Assembly (NCBI GenBank): GCA_905250115.1
Contig: CAJNOI010000029.1
Coordinates: 434,001 to 498,000 of the forward strand
Source: Adineta steineri
Lineage: Eukaryota; Rotifera; Eurotatoria; Adinetida; Adinetidae
DNA: 64,000 bases
Reading direction: 5' to 3'
Below the pieces are notes generated by a model. That model made no database searches, was not told the DNA's origin, and saw only the letters and a program-made list of their open reading frames with translations. Positions within the stretch are counted from its first letter, which is position 1, and each line of letters opens with the position of its first letter. The position numbers and the translations under genes were made by a program. Shown one piece after another: positions 38,868 through 51,208 of this stretch.

Positions 38868-39871
38868 AAAATGTTTCTTTTTTGTTTGAATAATTTTTAA
38901 TGTATATGTAAATGATCTTTTTTTTTGTTTTGATAAAATGAAATCCGCACTGTGATGAATTTATTTGTATACATATCGAAAACAAAATAATCGGTTATCA
39001 ATATATGATCGTCCGAATTCAACATGTCATATATTAGCAGGATAGAAAATATACTATTATAATCAAGGAGAAGAATCATAGATCTATTTTTTATACCTAT
39101 CGAAAGTTATTCAAAATATAGGCATGTCTTTTTCTAATAGATATATGATTAAGCCTTTAAAAATATATTGCCTGATACATCGTTATTAAGTTTGATATTT
39201 AAGCTTTCTTCAATAATGAGTGTTCGGTTACTGTGTCTTTTTTTTGGATGGTTAATTGACTGGTAGTTTCACGATAACAAAATTACTTAAATCAGCTTAG
39301 AGACTTTGATAAAAATAATTTGGCGTAAAAAGTCTGATACTTTTTCGTTAGAATAATTATTCAAATCGGATTATTAGTTTATTATTGATTTCTATTGAGA
39401 AGGGCTTGAACATCATTGAAGACTATTGAGTTATCCTATTACGTATAATAGCTTAATTTGTTATTGTTTATGGATAAGGATTGCTCATTATTTGAATCTT
39501 GTTATACATTTAAAAATTCTCATCGTTAGTAAAATATTATTTTATTTTTATATTTAAATAAAATGAATGCAATGTAGAGAATACACTTATGGATGATATT
39601 GACTTTAGAAACGAATGATGAAAATATCGTTTGCATTTAAATAACTATCAAAGTAAGATATGTGAGACAAACATATTTGAAGAATAAAAGAAGGCAAAAA
39701 AAATTTCAATTTAAAAAAACGAACAATCAATATTCGTTTAAACACGTGTGATTTTATCCACCGTTATTATCTGCATATCTTTCTTATACTTAAGGTCATC
39801 AGTAAAATAAAATAGGCATTGATAAAAGAATAGAGTATTGTACTTCGATAAGTTAATCAATAATCGAAGAC
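38868..39871. other. Intergenic, no gene seen
   Basis: AT-rich DNA holding the MEIS 3' UTR and the 5' flank of the first CoA-transferase gene; no recognisable element. Confidence 0.45.
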
Positions 39872-41523
39872 ATGGCAAAAATGCTTATTGATCAAGCTTT
39901 GTCATTTATCAAACCAGGCTCACGAATTTTTGTTCATGGTACGTAAGGATTATGGAAACCTAACAGAAAGAAATATGTATTATTAAATATAAAATATCTA
40001 AGAAACATCCGGTAGTAAGACGAGTCCTAAATGATATTCTTTTAATAGATATGATAGAGTTACTTAGTTTCTCTTCTTTATTAGGTTGTGCTGCTACTCC
40101 AAAATATCTTAATCGTGAATTAGCAAATCGTGCTAGTCAACTCAAACCTCTTGAAATCACTGGTGTTCTCCTTCTTGATAATACATATTCTGATCCAAAA
40201 TTCAAAGATAACGTTTTCCATAATAGTCTTTTTGTATCACCTTTTATTCGATCATATGTTGCTGATGGTACAGCATCATATATTCCAACATTACTTAGTG
40301 AAATGCCTCGACTTTTTGATGAAAATATTCTTCCACTTGATGCTGCTCTCATACAAGTCTCGCCACCTGATAAACATGGCTATTGTTCACTTGGTATTGC
40401 ACTTGAGATAACACGATCAGCTGTAAGAAATGCAAAGAAAGTTATTGCTCAAATCAATAGACATATGCCACGTACTCACGGTGATACATTTGTACATATG
40501 AATGAGATTGATGCTTATGTTGAACATGATGAACCATTGATGGAATTAGATTATTCACAAGAAATTACTGAAATTGAAAGATCAATTGGTAAAAGGGTAG
40601 CTGAATTAATTGATGATGGAAGTACACGTAAGTAAAAGAAAATCTTATAGAGTATTCATCTAAGATTGACAGACATATAAATGTGAAGAATAATTGCATA
40701 ATTTCTTTGTATTTTTTGTTTAGCGTAAAAAACTTGATTGTCATAGTTTAGTTATTCAAAGATAAAATATATATTTCAATTTTCTTTTTGTAGTTCAAAT
40801 GGGTGTTGGTGCAGTGCCAGATTGTGTTCTCAACTCACTTCAAAATCATAAAGATCTTAGTATTGCTTCTGAAATGATATCAGATGGTGTCATTCCATTA
40901 ATTCAAAATGGTGTCATTAATAATCGTTATAAAAAATTTCATCCTGGACATACAACATGTACATTCGTATTAGGAACTAAAAAGTTATATGATTTTGTTG
41001 ATGATAATCCAAATATTCTTCTTTTCGATGTTGCTGTCACTAATGATCCAGCAAGAATTCGTCAAAATCCTAAGATGTGTTCGATTAATTCTGCAATAGA
41101 AATTGATCTCACAGGGCAAGTCTGTGCAGAATCATTAGGTTCAATACATTATTCAGGCGTAGGCGGACAAATGGATTTTATGCGTGGTGCTGCACTAAGT
41201 CAACATGGAAAACCAATAATTGTTCTACCATCACAAACATCAAAAGGTATTTCACGTATTGTTAACACAGTAAGTTACTTATCATTTATATCTTTATGAG
41301 AGAATGAAAGTGTATTATATTATTTTGTGATTAGTTAAAAGAAGGTGCTGCTGTAACAACAACTCGAGCTCATGTTCATTATGTTGTGACTGAATATGGT
41401 GTAGCAAATCTATTTGGTAAAAACTGTCAACAACGTGCTAAAGCACTCATTGGCATAGCCCATCCTGATCATCGTGAAGCATTAGAACGTGCTGCATATA
41501 AACGATTTAAAAATCTTTACTAA
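39872..41523 (+). CDS. Acetyl-CoA hydrolase/4-hydroxybutyrate CoA-transferase family, copy A
   Basis: Four exons in phase: 39872-39938, 40085-40627, 40794-41269 and 41335-41523, 424 residues, the usual length. The family moves CoA between acetate or succinate and other short acids such as 4-hydroxybutyrate; eukaryotic members are mostly mitochondrial. Recognisable parts are SFIKPGSRIFVHG at the N terminus, PPDKHGYCSLG, the glycine-rich STLQMGVGAVPD across the exon 2-3 junction, INSAIEIDLTGQV, and HYSGVGGQMDFMRGAA, then VVTEYGVANLFG and HPDHREALERAA near the end. The exact donor acid cannot be told from sequence. Copy B lies 700 bp downstream with the same intron positions. Confidence 0.88.
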
Positions 41524-42227
41524 ATTTTCCATAATAATAATAATATATTTAGTTGAATTAGAATACAAATGATTTTGATATTTACTCCAAAGATTTTACA
41601 ATGGTTGAATGAATAGATAGAAAGTATATATAACGTATGAGAACAGTAGTTACTGTTCGATGAAACTTTTGTAAATCTTTGATAGTTCTATAAAATGTTT
41701 AATAATATTTCATGGATTACTACAATCATTTGATATAAGAATTTCTTAAACTGATGAATTGAAATTTCTTGACGTCATATTAATATATGCTTAAATATTT
41801 GTTGCATCAACTATCTAAAATAGTATGTACTGTTGCATAGTATTTTCAATTTTAAAAAATGACTTTGAATAAAATAGAATTATGAAATGACATCGACCAT
41901 CATTTTTCACTGTAAAATATCGTGTCTTATTGGAGTGTAAACCTGTTTTATCAGAATGAAATTTTCGAACAATTTGAAAACATAGATTATATTTTCTTCT
42001 CAAAAAAAGTTATAATCGCATGATTTGTGGTAATACACCTCTGTACAATTCGATATCAATGTTATTGTCTTTTGAAAAACGAACGACGAATTGGTTATCG
42101 TCTCTGATAAATACGAAAGCAAAATGTTTTTATGGATGATATAAAGGTAAAAGAATGAAAAGAAAAATATATAGAAGCAATAAAATAAAGTTACTTTTAT
42201 ATTTATATGAGGTGAACCAAAGAAGAT
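41524..42227. other. Spacer between the two CoA-transferase copies
   Basis: Non-coding. The first 120 bp resemble the 3' flank of copy B (shared TTTAGTTGAATTAGAATAC), so the duplication unit extended past the stop codon. Nothing else recognised. Confidence 0.5.
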
Positions 42228-44372
42228 ATGACAAAAACACTTATTGATCAAGGCTTGTCGTTTATCAAATCAGGTTCACGAATTTTTGTTCAGGGTATGT
42301 TATTAAAATAAATAAATATTGTCTTTTTTAAATATTGGGTTCAGTGAGTAAATAAATATATTGAATTCTATATTATCTGATAAAGCGGTCAAATATAAAA
42401 TGTATAAACTTTTTTCATCTCTGATTCACATTATATTTTAAAAGTTTTATCAGTCATTCTGTTCATTTTATTATGAGAAAATTTTTATCTTGAACCACAC
42501 GTGGTATAATGTCGATATTGGATTTCGATAAATGTTTGTAATGGATATTAGAATAGCCAATTCTTTCCAGTAGGTGTCAGTACAAAATATGCAATATTCG
42601 AAATTATATACCAATGAACATTTTGAAAATTCTATATTATATTTCTCAACAGATACACTTAACAATAAATATTCAATTCTTAAAATACATTAGAACTCAT
42701 GCGAACTTCATTAATTAATTTCCATTTTAGTTATATATCTAACTTGCAAATGTTTTTTTTTCGTATTATTAGGTTGTGGTGGTACTCCACAATATCTTAA
42801 TCGTCTATTAGCAAATCGTGCTAGTCAACTCAAACGCGTTGAAGTCTTGGGCATTCTTCCTCTTGATAATACATATACTGATTCAAAATTAAAGGATAGT
42901 TTTTTTCTCAATAGTCTTTTTGCATCATCTGCTGTTCGACCATGTATTGCCAATGGTACAGCATCATATATTCCAACATTACTAAGTGAAATGCCTCGAC
43001 TTTTCGATGAAAATATTCTTCCACTTGATGCTGCTCTCATACAAGTCTCACCACCTGATAAACATGGCTATTGTTCACTTGGTGTTTCACTTGAAGTAAC
43101 ACGATCAGCTGTAAGAAATGCAAAGAAAGTTATTGCTCAAATCAATCGACATATGCCACGTACTCACGGTGATACATTTGTACATATGAATGATATTTAT
43201 GCTTACGTTGAATATGATGAGCCATTGATTGAAGTAGATTATTCACAAGAAATTACAGAAGTTGCAAAAATAATTGGAAAAAAATTGGCTGAATTAATTG
43301 ATGATGGAAGTACACGTAAGTAAAATGAGACTAAATGTTTTATTGTCAGTCGTTGAATTTATTCAAATGATAAACACTACTGTTATATATATATAAAAGT
43401 AGTCGTACAGTCTAATCATCTTCTCTATTTATTTTGTATGTTTATAGTAAAAACAAAGATTATCATATATGTACGTGACAAAACAATAGAAAGAATGTTT
43501 TAAATTATTCATAGTATACTTTTTGATAATTACGTTGAGAATTAATTTATTCATTCGTTTCAATAATAAATTCTTGAGAATAATTAGAAAGAAGAAATTC
43601 ATAATCAATATTGTTATTTTCATTCTAAATATTCTTTTATAGTTCAAATGGGTGTTGGTGCAGTTCCTGATTGTGTTCTTAACTCACTTCAGAATCATAA
43701 AGATCTTAGTATTGCTTCTGAAATGATATCAGATGGTGTTGTTCCGTTAATTCAAAAAGGTGTCATCAATAATCGTTATAAAAAATTTCATCCTGGAAGT
43801 ACAACATGCACATTCATATTAGGAACTAGAAAACTCTATGACTTTGTTGATGATAATCCAAATATTCTTCTTTTCGATGTTGCTGTCACTAATGATCCAG
43901 CAAGAATTCGACAAAATCCTAAGATGTGCTCAATTAATTCTGCAATAGAAATTGATCTCACAGGGCAAGTCTGTGCAGAATCATTAGGTTCAACACATTA
44001 TTCAGGTGTAGGTGGACAAATGGATTTTATGCGTGGTGCTGCACTAAGTCAACATGGAAAACCAATAATTGTTCTACCATCACAAACATCAAAAGGTATT
44101 TCACGTATTGTTAACACAGTAAGTTACTTATCATTTATATCTTTATGAGAGAATGAAAGTGTATTATATTATTTTGTGATTAGTTAAAAGAAGGTGCGGC
44201 TGTGACAACAACTCGGGCTCTTGTTCATTATGTTGTGACTGAATATGGTGTAGCAAATCTATTTGGTAAAAACTGTCAACAACGTGCTAAAGCACTCATT
44301 GGCATAGCCCATCCTGATCATCGCGAAGCATTAGAACGTGCTGCATATAAACGATTTAAAAATCTTTATTAA
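42228..44372 (+). CDS. Acetyl-CoA hydrolase/4-hydroxybutyrate CoA-transferase family, copy B
   Basis: Four exons of the same lengths as copy A: 42228-42294, 42773-43315, 43643-44118 and 44184-44372; 424 residues, no lesion seen. The conserved family segments of copy A are all present. Differences concentrate in exon 1 and the start of exon 2 (for example CGGTPQYLNR against CAATPKYLNR), while exon 3 differs at about seven residues and exon 4 at one (His to Leu in TTTRALVHY). The 65 bp intron 3 is identical in both copies, whereas introns 1 and 2 do not align. Both copies look functional. They probably arose by tandem duplication with later gene conversion of the 3' half. Confidence 0.88.
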
Positions 44373-46266
44373 ATTTTCTAAAATAATAATATATTTAGTT
44401 GAATTAGAATACAAATGATTGTCCATATTTACTATAGTGATCGAATGAGTAGATAGAAAGTATATATAAGGTGCGAGAATAATTAATGTAAAATGAAGCA
44501 GTTGTATTGAAGGTTAGACGAAGCTGTTGTAAGATTTTGATAGCTCTATACAATGTATATTGATTAATATACAGAAATTATACTTACTATTGGAAAAAGA
44601 TAATAGATGTGATTCGATGTGACCATGAATAAGTCAGTTGCTATCAATTGTTTTTTTCTTATATTGAAATGATGTGTCTTGGACAGGTGTATGTAACAAA
44701 GATGATGTTAAAATGAATTTATTAAGTAAATAAATGATTAATTTGTTCTTTTTATTAATTATATTCTACATGTCTGTTTTTCATTTGTCATCAATTAAAT
44801 GAACCTTGATATACATAAATCCATCAACACAAGATGAAGACCTTGATAGAGAGATTCATCAGTTCTAGTTCAATTGACTAAATACATATGGTTTTATCAT
44901 TTCCAATGTTACAATGACATGATTGCTTAATGTCAAATAATGATATATTAGTAATTTGGCCTTAGTGTCTGCTGAACTGATAGCATATGTTTAATATATA
45001 AGTATAAGATATCTTTTAAGATATAGGATTATTGGACATCATTGATACTTATATATGTATATATAAAATTATTGGGTTATCAATAATATAATGTATGCTA
45101 TGATCTTCTAAATGAAACTTAATAGTAATATAAACCATTGATATGATATCAATAATACATATTTGTTCATACTAATTGCATATAATTGAATTCTTTCAAT
45201 AGAAGCTCGATTAGAAGTGATATTGAGTATTACTATCTTGTTCAAAAATAGTATTATCAAATTATAATTTTAGTTGTTTCAAAACAATCAAAGACAAAAT
45301 TATATGTACGATCTAATCTATTCCCTTGTCAATGCACAAGTTCTATCTATTGAACAAACGAAAAATGAAACGCGACGTGTCTGTCTATGATAAAAAGATG
45401 AAGAAAAAAAACATAACACCTAAAGCGATAGATAAGTTATCATTTGTTTTAACACTTTCCCACTTTGGTTCAAAAAAGATTTCTTTTCAATGCATTACGA
45501 AAATATCTATCAAACGTTTCATTGTTTCTTCAATCCTTTGATTATAGTATTCAACTTTAATATATCTCTAATAAACTATAATTTTCGTCTAAAAATAACA
45601 ACCATATTATTAATTATGAAATCGCATGAATATGATGATATTATTTCGAAATAATCTCTAACACTTCTCAATCTCTTATTTGAACGATTATATTATTCTA
45701 AGCTATCGCATGATACAATATCCGCTCAAATGTCTCTATTAAAGTTATTCTCTATGTATCAAATCATAATATCAGTAAGAGTATATGTTTGCATCAAAGA
45801 GTCTCGGTATATATTAGTTGAATAGATTTAATAGTCTGAGTTCTAACCAGTGTGTTCATTTTTCCACGCCATAAATTTCAAAATACATTAACAGCTAGAT
45901 TCATTTCTTATTCATAAACAAATATAACCTGTCTGAACATAAAACAATTGTCTCAATCTAGCGAAAAAAAAGAAGAAAAGGCAAACGAGAGAGAGAGAGA
46001 AGTGTTGCATTTTTTTTTCTAAAAGAAAGAGAGAACAGTTGGCAGCAGTGCACACATATAGTGTAATACGTAATACACACAGAGAGAGAGAGGCCACCAG
46101 TTCGTTCGTCCGATTGTACAGTTGTATACGGTCGGTCGACGATGAATATCATTTTCTCGCAATAACATATACAAACGAGAGGGAGAAGAGAAAAAAAAAA
46201 GAAAAGACAAATTGTTGTTCCTGACGGTAAACAATTGTCGAAAAGAACATATGAATTGATATTACT
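44373..46266. other. Intergenic, probable glypican 5' region
   Basis: After 130 bp of duplicated 3' flank the DNA is AT-rich without genes. From about 45960 to 46200 it is purine-rich with GAGAGAGA runs and CG dinucleotides, which suits the promoter/5' UTR of the glypican gene. The several open frames in that stretch overlap one another on both strands and are not genes. Confidence 0.45.
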
Positions 46267-49104
46267 ATGTTTTATTATTTATTCCTACTATATTTATCAA
46301 TAAATTCTATATCAACCCAACAAAATCAATGTATTTTACTAAATAATAAATTAACAAAATATAATCTTAAACAAAATTTCCATCAAATATCCAATACACC
46401 AGGTATACGTTTATGTCAAGGTTTAATTAATGATCGATGTTGTCCACAAATCTATGAAGATCGTATACAAAATGCAACAGCTATTGAATTATATCAACTA
46501 TTTGAATTATATACAATAAATTTATATGAACCATTACTACGTTTAACAAATGATTTAAATAGTTAGTAAAATTTATTTCTTATATTTAGAAAATTTTGCT
46601 TTTTTGTTAATTTAGATACTTTTATAAAATTAATTGAATATAGTCGAAATGAAACACATTTAGTTTTACAACGTGGTTATCATAAACTTTATCAATCGTA
46701 TCAGTTATCTATCGATAAATTTTTTAATAATCTTTTAACGTTAACATATCGAACATATCAACATGATATAAGAACATATGTTGATCAATTATTTCGTAAT
46801 ATTTTACATATATCATTAACATTGGATGATAAAAAAGATATAAAACCAACATATTTTTCATGTCTATGGAAAAATCAACCGTTTGGAAATCATCCAAATT
46901 TACTTGAAAAACAGTTGGATGTAAATTTAGGAAAATTATTTCATTTAAATGAATTATTTCAATTAAGTCATGAACTTGTTCAAGTTTTGTCCACAGTAAG
47001 AGAGCTTTATTTTTTTTGATTTGTAAATCTTCGTGAGAATAATATATCGAAGGACTATTCAAGCATGTAATCATTATGACCGTTTGTATGATGTAACGAA
47101 TTGTCCGTATCATAGCACTCATAAAATGAGGCGTGTCATATATACAAAAAATATATGTACTACTATATGTTATCTGAATAATCTTTAATATTCACACTAT
47201 CGTATAAACACGAGATGCGTGAGAAATACATTGACAAAAGTCATTATCATTCGATAAACATATCACTAATATTCTATTAAAAGCAAATAAAATAAACAAC
47301 AAATTAGTTCTATAAAGAATGAAACAAATCGATTTTCATTTATTAAATTAAAAGTGTTTATTTTCACACATTTTATTTATTTTTTTTCTTAAGAGTGTTA
47401 CAACGGATTATCATTGTATCGATTCATATATGCAACTATCATATTGTAATCTATGTAGTGGACGACATGAATTACCATGTTTAAATAATTGTATGAATAT
47501 TATCGAAAGTTGCCTTGTTAATATAACCTTAATCGATGATGTATGGAGAAATTTTATCGGTAAATTGTCAACGATGATATTTTTATTGATATTAATATTA
47601 TTCTATTTAGATGCTATTGAAAATATCGATTATTTTAATAATATTGAAAAAGTATTATCATCAATTGGTTTGTCTATATCAGATGCAGTTATGACGTTTT
47701 TTAATTCAGGTGGAGTACAAAACAAAGATGTATGTAGTGATAGATGAAAGTCTACTATTATTTATAATTATACATATATATCTATATATTATAAAGGTCA
47801 TCGATCAATGTGGACATATACGTGTACGACGTGAAGCATATACTATCGATCAAAAATCAAATGACGAATATAGTAAAACTGTACCATTATCTTTATTAGA
47901 TCGACAACTAATTCATATGAGTCGATCATTGCATACATATCGTTCGTTTTGGATGAAACTTCCTCAACAAATTTGTCACTCAACAGGAATTTCAGCATTA
48001 AATGGAACAACATGTTGGACAGGAAGTTCAATTTCACGAGACGGAGGGTATAAATAAAAATAAATTGAAGAAAGAAATCAAATTTTTAATTTTATTAGAT
48101 CTTCTGTTCGATCTCAATATGATAAACCATTGAGTTTAAGATTACAAAGGATCTTGAAAGAAATGAAACAAAAATCGGAAATGATTGGAAATATACGTCG
48201 AACTACGTCAGGTTTGTTAAAATAATAAATAATAGTAGAAGAACAAAACTATTGTTTGTTTGATTATGTTAATTTAAATCAATTCACTATAAGTATCATT
48301 AGGCAATCTCAATTTGAATTTCTATATCTTCACTCCATTATTAATATTTATTCTTTACAGACATTGAAACCATATAGTTAAATATAAAGGCTTCAATGTG
48401 ATTGTTTCGTTTAAAGACTTCATAGTATCATCTATTTGTAATATATTCTCTTTTATATAGTACTCAATATGAAATCAACAACAACAACAACAGATTCATC
48501 TTTAATCAATCAATCGAAAGCAAATTTAATCATTCAAAATTTGACGGATACATTAAAAACTAATGAACTTGATGATTATCCAAATGATAATGAATTTGAT
48601 TATTCAGATTATGCATATGAAGATTCAACAGATGAAATAACAACTTCAACAACAACAACAACTCTTCGATCAACAATGAAATTAATAACAACAACAACAA
48701 CAACAACGACAGTAGCAACAACTACGACAACAAGAAGAGCACCACTAACAACAATATCAACAACTCATATTGACGATGATCTATCTGTTGATGATACTAA
48801 TACTGCTTATTATGATTATGGTGATCATGAACTCTATAACGATAATGAATTAGAAGAAATCTCAACTACTGAAGAACCATTTTTAATAACGACGACTAGA
48901 CGAATAATAACAACAACAACAACACCATTTAATTGGAAAGATAGAATACCATTCTATCATAGACGGCCACCGGTTATTTGGAATGTTAATATAAATGACA
49001 ATGATGAACAACAATCAGAAAAACATGAACAGCGACGTAACAGTGGTTCTTCTCTTCATTATTCTCTTCTATTATTACTAATAATGTATATTTCTCGAGT
49101 CTGA
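46267..49104 (+). CDS. Glypican (GPI-anchored cell-surface proteoglycan core)
   Basis: Seven exons in phase: 46267-46561, 46616-46995, 47394-47559, 47611-47729, 47797-48047, 48099-48211 and 48461-49104; 655 residues. Glypicans modulate Wnt, Hedgehog and BMP signals at the cell surface. Residues 1-18 are a signal peptide (MFYYLFLLYLSINSIS). The cysteine-rich fold follows, with RLCQGLINDRCCPQIYED (family CPxxxTCC region), YFSCLWKNQPF, CNLCSGRHELPCLNNC and GTTCWTG in the expected order. The C-terminal 210 residues are disordered: poly-Thr blocks and acidic Tyr-rich patches (NEFDYSDYAYEDSTDE). A terminal hydrophobic stretch (LHYSLLLLLIMYI) after NSGSS is a good GPI signal. Typical repeated Ser-Gly heparan sulfate sites are not seen; the only Ser-Gly in the tail is at the anchor site. 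The orthology group (GPC1/2/4/6 or GPC3/5) is not decided. Confidence 0.85.
48640..48755. repeat. ACA/ACT-rich threonine-coding tract
   Basis: Runs of ACA, ACT and ACG codons in glypican exon 7 give mucin-like poly-threonine. A second, shorter tract is at 48889-48927. Confidence 0.75.
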
Positions 49105-51208
49105 CGTAATATTCGGCCCGTTGTTTTTCTTCTTTTTTTTTCTTCTTCTTTCTCTATTTTTGTATATCTTTAAAAAACTTGTATCGTGTTTATTATGATT
49201 ACATGACTGGTATTCATACAGTATGACAAAGAATATGATCATACTCATCAATCATATATATACATATATATATAAATATAAATATATGAGAGCAAGTTTA
49301 TTTTATTGTATGATGTCATCTATCTGCGAGCAATTTGAAACATTATCATTTGATGAGGTGAAAAGAAAAGAAGTATATGTGAGAAAAAGACAAATGACAG
49401 TAAAAGTTTAAATGATTAGTGTCTAGATTATAATAAGATAGTTTTAGTAAAGAAAGATTATAGGTAATATTAAACTAGGACAAAAAAAACGTAATATGAG
49501 ATATATGATTCATTCAATAGAAAAAAAACTTATATTTCCAAGTTATAATAATAAAATATTAAAATTTAGTTTATATTTCTTCATTGAAGAATTGTCTTTA
49601 GTTTTGATAATTAAATGAATATACCGTCTGATCTTTTTATTTTATATACTTCAAGTAAATTATGATATTATACTTCTATTAAAAATAAAATGCTTGAGTA
49701 AAATGCTTCCTATGTGTAGGATATTTTTAGAACAGTATGAAATATAAAATCATGAAAAAATAACATGTGGTTAGTGCAATACAATCAAATGAGTTTTCCA
49801 TTTAATGATCTAGATATGAATTTTTTTGAAAGTTAATCAATACTCTAAAAATAATTGGTTACAAGCTATCCGGATATAATGAAAGTTATTAATATCTACT
49901 CATTCATCAAAGAAAATTAGTTGAATAATTATCTATCCGCCGAAAATTTTTAATGATATCACTATTTTCATCACATTATTTATTCACTCTTATTACATAC
50001 TCTCTATAAAGTATAGTATAACTTCAATAGATTAATCTTTTTCGAATATCTATCTAACGAATGCTTGTGCAACTTGATATAATCAATAATTATATATGTT
50101 GAAAAAGATGATAGTAGTAAACAACTCAATATAATCATTTATAACCATCATATACATTTCTTTATGATCATAAACACTTATGATAATGTTTTAATTTTGA
50201 AGGACATTATAATCTATTTCTTATATCTTTTAAAAAGATTACATTTTCCTAGACAATATTTCCTGTACTTTAATATAATTTATTTTTTCATTTCTTATAT
50301 ACACTTTCATATATTAAATAATAATAATGCTATCTTGTTTCACTTATTAACATAAAATAGAGTAGTATATGACATAGATTTCCGATATAAAACGTGAGAA
50401 AAATTCATTTTAGAATTAATTATCTGATTTTACTAAAATTAAACAATGTCAGACTAGAAATTTCTTGATTGAATTATATGTGTCTTTAAATTGTGGTTTA
50501 CTTGAAAAAATTTTAATATAAAGAGAAAAAAATGTTCTTAGATTTATTCAACGGAATTTTTATTAAACTGCTTAGAGATATTTTTATATTTAATCATGAG
50601 AAAAAAAGGTCAAGGCCAAGAATAAAAACTATTTTGATGTGTAATTGAACCGTTCTCTTTTTTTTATTACTAAAACTAGATTATAGCGCCCTCTGTATTA
50701 TTAAAATTTTAATCCTAATTTTACACAATTCAATATGTATTCAGTTTGAATGAGTAGAAATTATTTTCTTAAATTGCGATATGAAAATTTCTTTGTTATC
50801 AATATGAATCGAGTCCGTTGTTATGGTAACATTTGCGTCCATCAATTCTTGTACTTCTTATCGGTGTTTTTTTTTTTTGTATTTCTTTATCTTACAATTC
50901 TTCACTACTGGCTCGTACTCACTGATTGCGTGAGAAAAACTCTCTCTCGTTTTCTTCATTCCTTCTTTTTTTTTATCCTCTGCTTTTCTTCTTTCTCTTT
51001 TCTTTTATTGTATTTTACTCGCATTTTATTTCGTCTGATTTATACATCATACATTTTAAGAAGAGAATATATTTATATATTTATAGGTATCTAATAAATG
51101 AAATTTTCTTATTTTCTTCTAGATTAATGAAAAACTATCCGTAATAATACACACATACGAGAATAACTTTGTATGTGTGTAGTTCATTAATAAAGTACAA
51201 AGAAAAAA
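49105..51208. other. Intergenic, no gene seen
   Basis: AT-rich DNA between the glypican stop and the PLK4 first exon. The last 400 bp (pyrimidine-rich, with scattered CG) are probably the PLK4 promoter and 5' UTR. No element recognised. Confidence 0.45.

Noticed and set aside
40137-40352. Minus-strand 71-codon frame repeated at 42825-43040
   Set aside because: The frame recurs only because both lie antisense to the same conserved exon of the duplicated CoA-transferase genes.
45912-46234. Cluster of overlapping frames on both strands before the glypican
   Set aside because: Purine/pyrimidine-rich low-complexity DNA that gives open frames in many phases; more likely promoter and 5' UTR.
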